64,000 nt of DNA from Niabella soli DSM 19437 (GCF_000243115.2 NZ_CP007035.1:1798001-1862000); one strand, 5' to 3'. Positions 34,526-44,332 are shown, numbered from the stretch's first letter. Made by a program: numbers and translations. The notes: generated by a model not told the origin, from the sequence alone.

Positions 34526-36793
34526 CTACTTCCCCGGAATATCTTCCGTATCATAGCGTTCCACGGATTCGATCCCATCCAGGTTTTTCAGGCGGTTGGC
34601 CAGTTCGTCCAGTTCTTCTTTATCGTGTACAAATACCTTTATATTTCCTTCAAAAAGCCCGTCAGAGGCTTCAATAGTCAGTGCGGCAATATTTATTTTT
34701 AGTTCTGCCGAGATCAGATTGGTAATTTTACTTACAACGCCCACATCATCCATCCCAATGATCTTAACCCCCGTAAGGAAAGAAATCTCCTTATTCTTCG
34801 CCCATTTCGTTTTTACGATGCGGTGCCCGTAATTGGCCAGCAGCTTGGGTGCGTTGGGGCAATTGGTGCGATGGATGGCCAGCCCCTTGCCGGTAGTAAT
34901 AAACCCAAATACATCATCCCCCGGGATAGGCTTACAACAGTTAGCCAGGTGGTACATAATTTTGTCGCTGCTTTCCCCGAAAATGATCAGCTCCGTATCG
35001 GCCTTATTGCCTGACGAGGGCGAGGGCGTATGACTTTCGATCCGGTTTTCCTGAACGATCTTAACGGGTTTGGGATATTCAATACGATCACCGATCACTT
35101 TAAATTCTTTCAGCTCTTTCAGATCGATATTCTTTATCGCTACCTGGTAAAATAATTCAAGATTTGAATTCAATTTATAAAAATGGACCAGTTCATCGAT
35201 ATTTCCCTGGTGCATGGTTACACCCATCCCCTCCAGCTTCCGCTGAACGGTATACCGCCCCTCGTCCGCCACTTTCTTTTTTTCTTCCTTAAGCGCTTCC
35301 TTTACCTTGTTTTTGGCTTTAGCTGTAACAACAAATGAAAGCCAGTCTTCAGAGGGCGTTTGCTTATTACTGGTGATGATCTCGATCTGATCCCCGCTTT
35401 TTAATTTATAGCTGATGGGCACCAGCTTATGATTCACTTTTGCGCCGATGGTTTTTGACCCGATGGCCGTGTGAATAGAAAAAGCAAAGTCCAGCGCCGT
35501 ACTGCCTACCGGCAGCATTTTTATATCACCTTTAGGCGTATAGATATAAATTTCTTCCGTGAGGAAGCTCATTTTGAAATCCTGCAGGAAATCCACACTA
35601 TCCGCATCCGGGTTGGTCAGCGCTTCGCGGATCTGCTGAAACCATTTATCAAAGCGGTTTTCATCCCGGTGGCTATCGGGAGCGCCTTCCTTATATTTCC
35701 AATGCGCGGCCAATCCTTTTTCAGCGATCTCGTTCATGCGCCTGGTGCGGATCTGCACTTCCACCCATTTGCCCCGGGGGCCCATCACTGTTGTGTGCAA
35801 CGCTTCATACCCGTTGGATTTAGGGTTGCTTACCCAATCCCGCAAGCGCTCGATGGAAGGTGTATATTCGTCAGTGATCAATGAATACACTTTCCAGCAA
35901 TCTTCTTTTTCCCGATCGGGCGGCGAGTTTAAAATGATCCGGATGGCAAAAAGATCATACACTTCTTCAAACGTCACCCCCTTCTTTTTCATTTTATTCC
36001 AGATGGAATGGATGTTCTTAGGGCGACCATATATTTCGAAATCAAATTTATTTTTCTCCAGGTTCTCCTTAATGGGTTTGATAAATTCATTGATGTACCG
36101 GGTACGATCGCGCCTGGTTTCTGATAATTTTCTAGCGATCTCTTTGTAAGTATCCGGCTCCAGGTACTTCATCGCCAGGTCTTCCAGTTCCGTTTTTATG
36201 CTGTACAGCCCCATGCGGTGGGCCAGGGGCGCAAAAACATAAACGGTTTCAGAAGCGATCTTCAATTGCTTTTCCCGCTTCATGCTGTCCAGTGTACGCA
36301 TGTTATTCAGCCGGTCTGCCAGTTTGATCAGGATCACCCTTGGGTCATCGGTAAGCGTAAGCAGGATCTTTTTAAAATTCTCTGCCTGTTGTGAAGCGGT
36401 GGCATCTATTACATTGGATATTTTGGTAAGCCCGTCTACAATGCGTGCGATCTCGGAACCAAACTCGCGTTCGATATCCTGCAATGTAATATCAGTATCT
36501 TCCACAGTATCATGTAACAGGGCACAAACAGTAGAGCGAACGCCCAGGCCGATCTCTTCCACGCAGATCCTGGCAACGGCTATCGGGTGCAGGATATAAG
36601 GTTCCCCGCTTTTACGCCGCATGCTGCTATGCGCCTCCGCCGCCATTTCAAAAGCATGCCGGATAATATCTTTGTCGCCCGGCTTTATTTTATCCTTTAA
36701 GGCCCGCAACAGCGACCGGTATTCTCTTAAAATGAGTTTTTTCTCCTGCTCTTCGTTAAGACTGTATTTAGGTTTTTGTTCTACCGTTTTCAT
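34526..36793 (-). CDS. rel: Bifunctional (p)ppGpp synthetase/hydrolase
   Basis: This 755-aa protein is read from ATG 36793 (MKTVEQKPKYSLNEEQEKK). The longer frame to 36865 adds non-conserved residues. The HD hydrolase domain is intact (H46, then H94-D95 in ALLHDTVEDT), followed by the synthetase domain (YDLFAIRIIL, SNPKSNGYEALHTTVMGP), TGS (IYIYTPKGDIKMLPVGSTALDFAFSIHTAIGSKTIGAKVNHKLVPI) and ACT (about 675-750). With an intact hydrolase it should both make and destroy the stringent alarmone. Confidence 0.96.
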   Translation of the reverse strand: MKTVEQKPKYSLNEEQEKKLILREYRSLLRALKDKIKPGDKDIIRHAFEMAAEAHSSMRRKSGEPYILHPIAVARICVEEIGLGVRSTVCALLHDTVEDTDITLQDIEREFGSEIARIVDGLTKISNVIDATASQQAENFKKILLTLTDDPRVILIKLADRLNNMRTLDSMKREKQLKIASETVYVFAPLAHRMGLYSIKTELEDLAMKYLEPDTYKEIARKLSETRRDRTRYINEFIKPIKENLEKNKFDFEIYGRPKNIHSIWNKMKKKGVTFEEVYDLFAIRIILNSPPDREKEDCWKVYSLITDEYTPSIERLRDWVSNPKSNGYEALHTTVMGPRGKWVEVQIRTRRMNEIAEKGLAAHWKYKEGAPDSHRDENRFDKWFQQIREALTNPDADSVDFLQDFKMSFLTEEIYIYTPKGDIKMLPVGSTALDFAFSIHTAIGSKTIGAKVNHKLVPISYKLKSGDQIEIITSNKQTPSEDWLSFVVTAKAKNKVKEALKEEKKKVADEGRYTVQRKLEGMGVTMHQGNIDELVHFYKLNSNLELFYQVAIKNIDLKELKEFKVIGDRIEYPKPVKIVQENRIESHTPSPSSGNKADTELIIFGESSDKIMYHLANCCKPIPGDDVFGFITTGKGLAIHRTNCPNAPKLLANYGHRIVKTKWAKNKEISFLTGVKIIGMDDVGVVSKITNLISAELKINIAALTIEASDGLFEGNIKVFVHDKEELDELANRLKNLDGIESVERYDTEDIPGK

Positions 36794-37008
36794 GAAATTA
36801 TGCTCCTGCGCTCTTTTTCTGTTTATACCCCAATGCCTGCCGGCATTCGTGTTAAAATTACACAATTTATGACTGCTACCAGCATCTGCTTTAGAATCAA
36901 TGATTAAGAACTAACCCCTTAATAAAATGGGATTCAGCCGGCTCATTATACAGACGCTAAAAAATATTCGAATGTTGTCAAAAAACCCATTTTTTACTCA
37001 AAATATCC

Positions 37009-37016
37009 TACATTTG
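37009..37016 (+). promoter_or_regulatory. Promoter -7 element of tRNA-Leu
   Basis: TACATTTG fits TAnnTTTG, 38 nt before the tRNA. The -33 element is not clear. Confidence 0.55.
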
Positions 37017-37023
37017 CAGCCCT

Positions 37024-37041
37024 CCCGAAAGCATATCGGGG
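37024..37041. repeat. Imperfect CCCGA/TCGGG palindrome
   Basis: CCCGA and TCGGG flank AAGCATA, a variant of the 53597 palindrome. It lies 13 nt before tRNA-Leu and may be in its 5' leader. Confidence 0.55.
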
Positions 37042-37053
37042 TTATGTTCTTTT

Positions 37054-37135
37054 CCGGATGTGGTGGAATTGGTAGACACGTCAGACTTAGGATCTGATGC
37101 CGCAAGGTGTGGGGGTTCGAGTCCCTTCATCCGGA
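37054..37135 (+). tRNA. tRNA-Leu (anticodon TAG)
   Basis: An 82-nt class II tRNA has acceptor CCGGATG/CATCCGG, anticodon loop CTTAGGA, a long variable arm (TGCCGCAAGGTG) and T loop TTCGAGT. The discriminator is A. Confidence 0.95.
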
Positions 37136-37143
37136 CGATTTTC

Positions 37144-37206
37144 AATTTATGGTTTGTGGTTTATGGTTTATAAACAATAAACTATAAATTAATAAACTAT
37201 AAATTT
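37144..37206. repeat. Heptamer inverted repeat before tig
   Basis: GGTTTGT and GGTTTAT words on the left, then ATAAACT-type words on the right, end 3 nt before the tig ATG. They would form a hairpin in the tig leader. Confidence 0.8.
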
Positions 37207-37209
37207 ATT

Positions 37210-38616
37210 ATGGCTACAGTAACACAAGAAAAAATTGGCCCGCTCCACGAAAAGATCAGTGTAACGCTTGATAAAGCAGACTACTTACCTGGTTTTGAAA
37301 AATCATTAAAAGAATATAGTAAAAAAGCCAATATTCCCGGCTTCCGCCCCGGGAAAGTTCCTTCCGGATTAATAAAGAAAATGTACGGTCCTTCTCTTTT
37401 TGTGGATGAAGTGCTCCGCTCTATTGATAAGGAAGTGGTACAGTACCTGGATACCAACAAGATCAACATTTTCGCCCAGCCCCTGCCGCTGGAGAATGAT
37501 CTGACCAAACTGGATGTAAGCAATCCGCAGGCTTATGATTTTCATTTTGAAATTGGTCTGAAACCCGATTTTAAATTGCCTGACCTTGCCAAGGCCGCCC
37601 TTACCGGTTACAATATTGATATTACTGATGAGATGGTAAACGAAGAGCTCGAAAGGCTGCAGAACCGTTATGGCAACATGACCGATAAAGAAGCAGTGGA
37701 AGGCGATGATAACGTTTTAAACGTAACGTTTGAAGAAACAGGAGCCGACGGCGCTGTGATTGAAGACGGTATAAAAAAAGAAAATTCACTGCTGGCAAAA
37801 TACTTCGCTCCTAAAACCCGGAAAGAATTAATGGGTAAAAAAGCCGGCGACACCATCACAATAAAACTGGGTGACGCTTTTGAAGAAAAGGAGCTTGATT
37901 TTATTGCACCGGACCTTGGCCTGAACAAAGACGAAGCGGCAACAAAAGATAAGACATTTAACCTGGTGATCACTAAAGTGGGGCTTTTGGAAAAGCGGGA
38001 ATTGAATGAAGAATTCTTTACCCAGTTGTACCCTGGTAGCGATGTAAAAACAGCAGACGATCTGAAAGCAAAAATAAAAGAAGAAATTTTCAACTACTGG
38101 GCGGCTCAAAGCCGTAACCAGGTGCAGGATCAAATCTTCCATTACCTGGTGGACGACACAAAAATTGAGTTTCCTGAAGCTTTTTTGAAAAACTGGCTTA
38201 TTACACAGAACAGCCAGCAGCAGGAGGGTGAAAATCCGCAGCCTGCAAAAACCGCCGAGCAGATCGAAGCGGAAATTCCTACCTTCCTTAACCAACTGAA
38301 GTGGACGCTTATCACCGAAAAAATTGTGGCTGAAAACGAGATCCAGGTGACTCCGGATGAGATCAGGGATTTTGCAAAACAGCAACTGTTTCAATATATG
38401 GGCAACAACATGGGCCCTGTTGAAGACCAGCCCTGGATTGTGGACTATATCAATAAAATGATGAAGGACCGCAAGTATGTTGAAGATGCTTATGGCCGCT
38501 TACAATCGCAAAAAATATTTGAATGGGCTGAAACAAAAGTACGCCCCAAGGGAAAATCGATCAATGCCGATGATTTTGCCAAATTAGTGAGTGAGCACCA
38601 GCATCACCACCATTAA
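37210..38616 (+). CDS. tig: Trigger factor with C-terminal His-rich tail
   Basis: This 468-aa ribosome-bound chaperone has the docking signature GFRPGK at residues 44-49. A diverged FKBP-like PPIase region (about 150-250) with a Lys/Asp-rich sequence and a helical C-terminal arm domain follow. The last residues are EHQHHHH, a natural metal-binding-like tail. It binds nascent chains at the tunnel exit. No clpP/clpX genes follow, unlike the common order. Confidence 0.93.
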   Translation: MATVTQEKIGPLHEKISVTLDKADYLPGFEKSLKEYSKKANIPGFRPGKVPSGLIKKMYGPSLFVDEVLRSIDKEVVQYLDTNKINIFAQPLPLENDLTKLDVSNPQAYDFHFEIGLKPDFKLPDLAKAALTGYNIDITDEMVNEELERLQNRYGNMTDKEAVEGDDNVLNVTFEETGADGAVIEDGIKKENSLLAKYFAPKTRKELMGKKAGDTITIKLGDAFEEKELDFIAPDLGLNKDEAATKDKTFNLVITKVGLLEKRELNEEFFTQLYPGSDVKTADDLKAKIKEEIFNYWAAQSRNQVQDQIFHYLVDDTKIEFPEAFLKNWLITQNSQQQEGENPQPAKTAEQIEAEIPTFLNQLKWTLITEKIVAENEIQVTPDEIRDFAKQQLFQYMGNNMGPVEDQPWIVDYINKMMKDRKYVEDAYGRLQSQKIFEWAETKVRPKGKSINADDFAKLVSEHQHHHH

Positions 38617-38634
38617 TTCAGTATAAACGAATTA

Positions 38635-38666
38635 AAACCGTCTCCAATTGAGGCGGTTTTTTTATT
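38635..38666 (+). terminator. tig terminator
   Basis: AAACCGTCTC and GAGGCGGTTT (one T-G wobble) form a 10-bp stem with a 5-nt loop and a T-run. Confidence 0.88.
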
Positions 38667-38677
38667 TTTAACATAAG

Positions 38678-39598
38678 ATGATTGCTTTAACCAGTAAAGT
38701 GCAATATAAAAATTACGAACCGGGAGAGTTTGCCGAAATCCAACAACGCACTTATGAAGCAACCCTTCAGCTAATTAAAAATTATCCGTGGGAAAAGGAG
38801 CACGATCATCTTGTAGTAGATATGACTACCCCTTCGGTTACCCTGCAGGACGATAACGGAAGTTATTTAAAGCTGGGACTCTATTATAACCATAAGTTTG
38901 TGCTATACTATTATGACGCGGGCAATGATGATTTATACCTGAAAAGTGTTGTAACCCTGGAAGAAAGTTTTCCGTATGTAAGAGAATATTTTAATAACCC
39001 GGAACAGGTCCCGGACGGATTTAAATTTGAAAACACCTGGTTTAAGGAAAAGGCGCGGCATTTTGCCACCAATGATTTCTGCTATACCGTTGATGAAAGG
39101 AGGTTGCGGGCATTTTGCTTTTCCTTTTCTAATATCGTATACTTTGGATTTGGGTTGGTCCTGCTATTTTCTTTGGCAACGCATCCAATAAAAGGCCTGC
39201 ATCCGCTTTTGGCAGTATTGCTATTGATCCTTCTCCTATCAGTGATGGGAGGCGGCATCCAGATTTTGCTGCTGATCAAATATTACGCTATCGACAAAAA
39301 CAAAGTACTTATCTTTTCCAAAGGCAAAAAAACGTTTTACTACGGAACGGAAAACGAGCAAAAAGAATATCTGAAACAAGACATTGATGCCATCGAAATA
39401 AAGCAATCATCAAACAGTGGCAAAAATCCTATTTATGACTTTGCTGCTTATAAGATTTATATGAAAGATGGAACCCTTTTGACGTTTACAAGTCTTCTAA
39501 TGCCTTATCTGGACTTTGAGCAGAAAGTTTCGGGCCTGCCGGTCAAAGAAAAAAAGCGTTTTCCCTGGCCGGCAGCCGGTACTATACCTGCAACGTAG
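38678..39598 (+). CDS. Uncharacterised membrane protein with two TM helices
   Basis: This 306-aa protein has a soluble N-terminal 145 residues with several strand-like stretches. Two membrane helices follow (about 149-166 and 172-197), then a basic cytoplasmic-type segment and a C-terminal domain with IYDFAAYKIYMKDGTLLTFTSLLMP, which looks like a PH-like or YcxB-like fold. It overlaps the converging gene by 17 nt at their 3' ends. Function is unknown. Confidence 0.75.
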   Translation: MIALTSKVQYKNYEPGEFAEIQQRTYEATLQLIKNYPWEKEHDHLVVDMTTPSVTLQDDNGSYLKLGLYYNHKFVLYYYDAGNDDLYLKSVVTLEESFPYVREYFNNPEQVPDGFKFENTWFKEKARHFATNDFCYTVDERRLRAFCFSFSNIVYFGFGLVLLFSLATHPIKGLHPLLAVLLLILLLSVMGGGIQILLLIKYYAIDKNKVLIFSKGKKTFYYGTENEQKEYLKQDIDAIEIKQSSNSGKNPIYDFAAYKIYMKDGTLLTFTSLLMPYLDFEQKVSGLPVKEKKRFPWPAAGTIPAT

Positions 39599-40403
39599 CA
39601 CTATTTATTTTTACATCCGGGTTCATAATATAGGTAAGCACATCGTTATTATCCAGCAATTCCACTATACGGAATCCTTTATAATCCGTTCCCCAGTTGC
39701 CGCCTACATGCGCATCAAAAATAAAGGGAATTCCATCACGCTTTAAAATACCGTCCTGATCATGATCGTGACCATTAAGGATAGCGCGTACATTCTTATG
39801 CTGTTTTACCAGCTCCAGGAACTCGGGGCAATCAACAGCATTAGCAGTGAGTTTGGCTGGGTTTATATGAATGATTATAAAGATGTTTTTCGCGTGCTGA
39901 TGCTGCTCCAGTTGCTGCCGCATCCAGCCCAGGTTCGGGCAGATATATTTTCCTTTCTCGTCGGAAGTGGTTGCGGCCAGGAAAACCGTTTCCCTTGCCG
40001 TAAAGGTATAATTCACCGGGCTGTTCCATATCTGCATCCATTGTTCCGCCGTTACCTGATCATGATTCCCGGGCGTTACATACCATTTCATTTTCAATTG
40101 TTCGATCAGTGCTTTTGCAGCCGGGTAGTGTTTGGGATCATTATGCACAATATCACCGTTTAACATACAAAAATCAAAAGGTTGTACGACATGGGCTGCA
40201 TTGATCTTGGTTATGACCGTTTTCAAAAAATTGTCATAGTCTGTTTTTTCCTGCCCGTAATGCAGGTCGGAAGCAATGGCAAACCGAAGGCGCTTCTTTT
40301 TCCCCAGGAAGGACTGTAGCTCGTTACCGGCTTTAACAATGTTTCCATTGGCCAGCAACAGGAATAAAGGGGAAGCCGCCTTTAAAAAATCTTTGCGTTT
40401 CAT
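39582..40403 (-). CDS. Calcineurin-like metallophosphoesterase, probably exported
   Basis: This 273-aa protein has a hydrophobic N-terminus (MKRKDFLKAASPLFLLLANG) that may be a signal. All metal motifs are present: SDLHYG (D46, H48), NGDIVHND, PGNHD, IHINPA and NGHDHD. The family covers phosphodiesterases and purple acid phosphatase-like enzymes; the substrate is open. The 3' end overlaps the neighbour by 17 nt, tail to tail. Confidence 0.9.
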   Translation of the reverse strand: MKRKDFLKAASPLFLLLANGNIVKAGNELQSFLGKKKRLRFAIASDLHYGQEKTDYDNFLKTVITKINAAHVVQPFDFCMLNGDIVHNDPKHYPAAKALIEQLKMKWYVTPGNHDQVTAEQWMQIWNSPVNYTFTARETVFLAATTSDEKGKYICPNLGWMRQQLEQHQHAKNIFIIIHINPAKLTANAVDCPEFLELVKQHKNVRAILNGHDHDQDGILKRDGIPFIFDAHVGGNWGTDYKGFRIVELLDNNDVLTYIMNPDVKINSATLQV

Positions 40404-40578
40404 AACAATTCGTTTAGCTAAAGATATTCAATCCGGAGCAATTGGCGAGGGTATCAATGTAAAGAAATGATGAATACTTTATCGGAGATTCTTTGGGCCG
40501 GTAAAACGGGAAGGCCGATAAGTTATGCGCGGTACGCCACACGCCCTCAGCGGATCTGTGCTTCAATGGCTTTTTAAT

Positions 40579-40634
40579 AACCATTAAGAAATTAAGGCCA
40601 TTAAGAAAACGACTTAATGATTCTTAACTTCTAA
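40579..40634. repeat. Heptamer inverted repeat beyond map
   Basis: AAGAAAT, ATTAAGA (left) and TTAATGA, TTCTTAA, CTTCTAA (right) run in register. TTCTTAACTTCTAA recurs at 20706. It lies in the 279-nt spacer 40404-40682, which shows no gene. Confidence 0.8.
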
Positions 40635-40682
40635 ATGCCCGACCGACCGGAACGGGCAGGGTTTATATTAATTGCGTAGCGT

Positions 40683-41492
40683 TCAGGATGCCAGCTCGCA
40701 AACAAATAATTCCGGGTTGTTTTTTTCAGCTTCTTCAATCGTTGCATAATTGGAAAGCACATCTGCTTTTCCCGGGCGCACGCAAACGTCATGTTCAAAA
40801 TGAACAGAGGGCTTGCCGTCTTTGGTGCGTACCGTCCAGCCATCGCTTTCCGTGTACACATCTTTGGTACCCAGATTGATCATGGGCTCAATAGCCAATA
40901 CCATTCCGCTGGCAAGCTTCATACCATTACCCCTTCTGCCATAATTGGGCACCTGTGGATCTTCGTGCATTTTTTGTCCGAGACCATGCCCCACCAATTC
41001 GCGTACCACGCCATAGCCCCGTTGTTTTTCAGTATAGTCCTGGATAGCAAAGCCTATATCCCCGATGCGATTGTTTGCTGTTGCTTTTTCAATGCCCTTG
41101 AACAGGGAGGCCTTGGTTACGGCAACCAATTGAGCCGCTTCCGGCGTTGGTTCGCCAATAACAAAAGTATAAGCATGATCGCCATGCCATTTCTCCAAAA
41201 TAACGCCTACATCAATGGAGACAATATCCCCATTTTTCAGTTCTCTTTTATTAGGGAACCCGTGCACCACAACATCGTTTACCGATATACAGGAGTTAAA
41301 CGGATAGCCGTTATAGTTTAAAAACGAAGGCACTGCATTATGATCTTTTATGAACTCGCCTATTTTTTTATCCAGACTTATCGAAGTAACTCCGGGTTTC
41401 AAAATTTTAGCGATCTCTGTTAGTGTTTTACTTACCAGCAATGCACTTTTACGCATGAGCTCCACCTGCTCTTCTGTTTTTATTTTAACCAT
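40683..41492 (-). CDS. map: Methionine aminopeptidase type I
   Basis: This 269-aa enzyme removes the initiator Met. I start at ATG 41492 (MVKIKTEEQVELMRKS); the longer frame covers a terminator. Metal ligands are visible in order: SIDVGV and HGDHAY (two Asp), VGHGLGQKMHEDP (His), LAIEPMI and VHFEHDV (two Glu). It closes the ribosomal cluster after secY but is separated by a terminator hairpin. Confidence 0.97.
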   Translation of the reverse strand: MVKIKTEEQVELMRKSALLVSKTLTEIAKILKPGVTSISLDKKIGEFIKDHNAVPSFLNYNGYPFNSCISVNDVVVHGFPNKRELKNGDIVSIDVGVILEKWHGDHAYTFVIGEPTPEAAQLVAVTKASLFKGIEKATANNRIGDIGFAIQDYTEKQRGYGVVRELVGHGLGQKMHEDPQVPNYGRRGNGMKLASGMVLAIEPMINLGTKDVYTESDGWTVRTKDGKPSVHFEHDVCVRPGKADVLSNYATIEEAEKNNPELFVCELAS

Positions 41493-41500
41493 ACCATTTA

Positions 41501-41535
41501 TTAAAAAAGTCCCGCAACGGCTGCTGCGGGACTGC
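41501..41535 (-). terminator. Terminator or attenuator between secY and map
   Basis: AGTCCCGCA and TGCGGGACT form a 9-bp stem, followed on the minus strand by six T that end about 8 nt before the map ATG. Confidence 0.8.
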
Positions 41536-41562
41536 AAATTTATTGAAAATTCTTAAGATTAC

Positions 41563-42900
41563 TTAAATCTGAATTGCAGAGGAACTCTGACGTCCCTGTA
41601 TGCGACCACTTTTCATTAAGCCATCATACTGGCGCATCATCAATTGTGTTTCTACCTGCTGTAAGGTATCCAGGATAACCCCTACCATGATCAGCAGTGA
41701 AGTACCTCCAAAGAACATTGCAAATCCCTGCGTCATACCGAATAACTTTTGAATAATACCGGGAAGAATACCCACCAGCGCCAGCAATACAGCGCCCGGG
41801 AAGGTGATCCGGTCCATGATCGTTCCGATATAATCAGTAGTAGGCTGTCCTGGTTTTACACCGGGGATAAACCCATTATTCTGCTTCAGGTTATCTGATA
41901 TTTGTTTGGGGTTAAAAATCAACGCTGTATAGAGGAAGGTAAATCCGATAACTACTGCAGCATATACCAGCATGTACCAGCCATTTGTATGATCGGTAAA
42001 CATCCGGCCCAGTGTGGCGTTTTTGCTACCCATGGTAAACAAGGTGGGTACAAAGATGATCGCCTGCGCAAAGATGATCGGCATTACACCAGCTGCGTTT
42101 ACTTTCAATGGCAGAAACTGGCGGGCTCCGCCAAACTGCCGGTTGCCCACGATTTGCTTCGCATAATTTACCGGTACTTTCCGGGTTCCCTGTACCAGGA
42201 TAATACAACCCATATTAATGGCAATGTATAACGCTATTTCGATAATGAAGATCAGGATATCACCGGTACGCACCGAACGAACGGCAAGTTCCTGTGTGAA
42301 TGCCTGCGGCAGACGCGCCAGGATTCCCACCATGATGATCAATGAAGTACCATTTCCCAATCCTTTATCTGTGATCTTCTCACCCAGCCACATTACAAAA
42401 AGCGTTCCTGCGGTAAGCACCACTACGGTCGTTAATGTAAAGTTGAATGAGCCATATCCGGGCATAATAGCCGGGCCGGCTGTTTGGTGCAGGTAAGCGA
42501 TATAGGCAAAAGCCTGTACCAGCGTTACCGCTACGGTAAGGTAACGGGTGATCTGGTTGATCTTATTGCGGCCGCTTTCTCCTTCCTTTTGCATTTTCTG
42601 GAAAGAAGGCACCAATACCGTCATCAACTGTATAAAGATGGACGCTGTAATATAAGGCATGATCCCCAATGCAAAGATGGAAGCCTGGTTAAAGGCCCCT
42701 CCCGCAAAAGTATTGATCAAATCCAGGATACCGCTTTGGTTGGCTTTGCTATACTGTTCCAGCGCAACAGGATTAATTCCCGGAAGCACTATATGCGCTC
42801 CTACACGATAAACAGCGGTAAGCACTAACGTAAAAAGGATCTTACTCCTAAGCTCATCAATGCTCCAAATATTTTTTAATGTTTTGATTAAATTTTTCAC
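41563..42900 (-). CDS. secY: Protein translocase subunit SecY
   Basis: This 445-aa channel protein has ten membrane helices. It shows IVLPGINP near residue 37, GGAFNQASIFALGIMPYITASIFIQLM (helix 2), GLGNGTSLIIMVGI, RQFGGARQFLPLKVNAAGVMPIIFAQAI and the C-terminal YDGLMKSGRIQGR. It is the pore of the Sec translocon and is the last gene of the spc block before map. Confidence 0.98.
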   Translation of the reverse strand: MKNLIKTLKNIWSIDELRSKILFTLVLTAVYRVGAHIVLPGINPVALEQYSKANQSGILDLINTFAGGAFNQASIFALGIMPYITASIFIQLMTVLVPSFQKMQKEGESGRNKINQITRYLTVAVTLVQAFAYIAYLHQTAGPAIMPGYGSFNFTLTTVVVLTAGTLFVMWLGEKITDKGLGNGTSLIIMVGILARLPQAFTQELAVRSVRTGDILIFIIEIALYIAINMGCIILVQGTRKVPVNYAKQIVGNRQFGGARQFLPLKVNAAGVMPIIFAQAIIFVPTLFTMGSKNATLGRMFTDHTNGWYMLVYAAVVIGFTFLYTALIFNPKQISDNLKQNNGFIPGVKPGQPTTDYIGTIMDRITFPGAVLLALVGILPGIIQKLFGMTQGFAMFFGGTSLLIMVGVILDTLQQVETQLMMRQYDGLMKSGRIQGRQSSSAIQI

Positions 42901-42976
42901 CTGATTCTTCTTAGTTTGTCAATGCTCCAAAATTAAAAGACGCACTGAGTGCGTCCAAATTTATTTCCGGAAAATT

Positions 42977-43426
42977 TTACTTCAAAATTTCAACCGTTCC
43001 GCCAGCAGCTTCAATAGCCGTTTTAGCTTTTTCGCTTATTGCGTGAACTTTGAAATTGAATTTTCCTTTAATCTCTCCATTGCCCAGGATCTTCACTTTA
43101 TCTGTTTTCCCAATAAAGCCCATGGTATACAAATTCTCGGCGGAAAAATCAGTAATATTATGTGTTTCAGCCCATTGATCTACCTGGCCGATATTAATCA
43201 CCTTGTAAACGATTTTATCGGGGTTCTTGAAGCCTCTTTTAGGGGTACGACGCTGAATAGGCATCTGACCACCTTCATGGCCCATTTTCCTTTTGTAGCC
43301 CGCACGGCTTTGTCCACCTTTATTACCTTTTGTAGAAGTACCACCGAAGCCGCTACCTTCACCGCGACCAATTCTTTTCTCTTTGTGTACCGCGCCTTTT
43401 GCAGGCTTTAATTCATGTAATTTCAT
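42977..43426 (-). CDS. rplO: 50S ribosomal protein L15
   Basis: This 149-aa protein starts MKLHELKPAKGAVHKEKRIGRGEGSGFGGTSTKGNKGGQSRAG, the Gly/Arg-rich rRNA-binding extension of L15. The globular domain ends TAIEAAGGTVEILK. Its position between rpmD and secY is conserved. Confidence 0.98.
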   Translation of the reverse strand: MKLHELKPAKGAVHKEKRIGRGEGSGFGGTSTKGNKGGQSRAGYKRKMGHEGGQMPIQRRTPKRGFKNPDKIVYKVINIGQVDQWAETHNITDFSAENLYTMGFIGKTDKVKILGNGEIKGKFNFKVHAISEKAKTAIEAAGGTVEILK

Positions 43427-43509
43427 TGTTTTTAAATTTTTACTTCCGGGGTTTATTCCCCTCGCTTGTTTAATTAATTGGTTATTCAGAAACTGTTAAT
43501 CGCTAATAA

Positions 43510-43695
43510 CTAAGCGTTAACTTCCTCCACGGTAACCATGTGCTCTACTTTGCGGATCATTCCAAGGATCTGTGGAGTAGCTTCTACTTCTTTGCTGCTG
43601 TTGGTTTTATTTAAACCCAGCGCCTTCAATGTAAGCTTTTGACGCTCCGGACGATCGATAGGACTTTTTACTAAAGTAACTTTTAATTTTTTCAT
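43510..43695 (-). CDS. rpmD: 50S ribosomal protein L30
   Basis: This 61-aa protein has [31 protein letters not shown], the L30 core, ending [16 protein letters not shown]. It is the usual neighbour of rpsE and rplO. Confidence 0.97.
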   Translation of the reverse strand: MKKLKVTLVKSPIDRPERQKLTLKALGLNKTNSSKEVEATPQILGMIRKVEHMVTVEEVNA

Positions 43696-43706
43696 TGCCT
43701 TAATTA

Positions 43707-43786
43707 TGTTTAAGGTTCAAGGTTTAAGGTTCAAGGTTCAAGGTCTTTATCAACTTTAAACTTTAAACTTTAAACCTTAAACTTTT
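43707..43786. repeat. Heptamer inverted repeat in rpsE-rpmD spacer
   Basis: GGTTCAA, GGTTTAA, GGTTCAA, GGTTCAA on the left and CTTTAAA (three times), CCTTAAA on the right, in register. The right arm abuts the rpsE stop. Confidence 0.92.
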
Positions 43787-44305
43787 TTATCCGTTAAATA
43801 CTTTCTTTAAACCTACGGTTCTTGTTTTAGCTACATGTACCGGCTCTCTCATCATTGCTAAAGCTTTAAAAGTAGCCTTAACCACGTTATGAGGATTTGC
43901 TGAACCTAAGTTTTTTGCCAATACATCGGTGATACCAGCAGCTTCCAGCACGGCGCGCATAGAGCCTCCGGCGATTACACCGGTACCGGCAGATGCAGGC
44001 TTTACCATTACTTTCGCCGCCCCTTCTTTAGCCCATTGATCATGAGGGATAGTGCCCTTCATGATGGGAACTTTAATAAGGTTTTTCTTTGCGTCTTCTA
44101 TTCCTTTGGTAATAGCTTCCTGAACCTCTTTCGCCTTTCCCAAACCATGTCCTACAACACCGTTACCATCACCTACCACAACTAATGCAGAAAAGCTGAA
44201 TGCACGACCACCTTTAGTTGTTTTTACCACACGATTGATCGCTACAACCTTATCTTTTAATTCAAGGTCGCCGGCTTTAACATTGTTCAAATTAACTGTT
44301 GACAT
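43787..44305 (-). CDS. rpsE: 30S ribosomal protein S5
   Basis: This 172-aa protein has [49 protein letters not shown], the double-stranded RNA-binding S5 core. The C-terminal domain has [17 protein letters not shown]5 supports decoding accuracy and mRNA unwinding. Confidence 0.98.
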   Translation of the reverse strand: MSTVNLNNVKAGDLELKDKVVAINRVVKTTKGGRAFSFSALVVVGDGNGVVGHGLGKAKEVQEAITKGIEDAKKNLIKVPIMKGTIPHDQWAKEGAAKVMVKPASAGTGVIAGGSMRAVLEAAGITDVLAKNLGSANPHNVVKATFKALAMMREPVHVAKTRTVGLKKVFNG

Positions 44306-44332
44306 TATTTCGTTTTAGAATTGAATAACTTT

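Noticed and set aside
36794-36865. 24-residue extension of rel
   Set aside because: It is not like the family. MKTVEQKPKYSLNEEQ gives the usual N-terminus.
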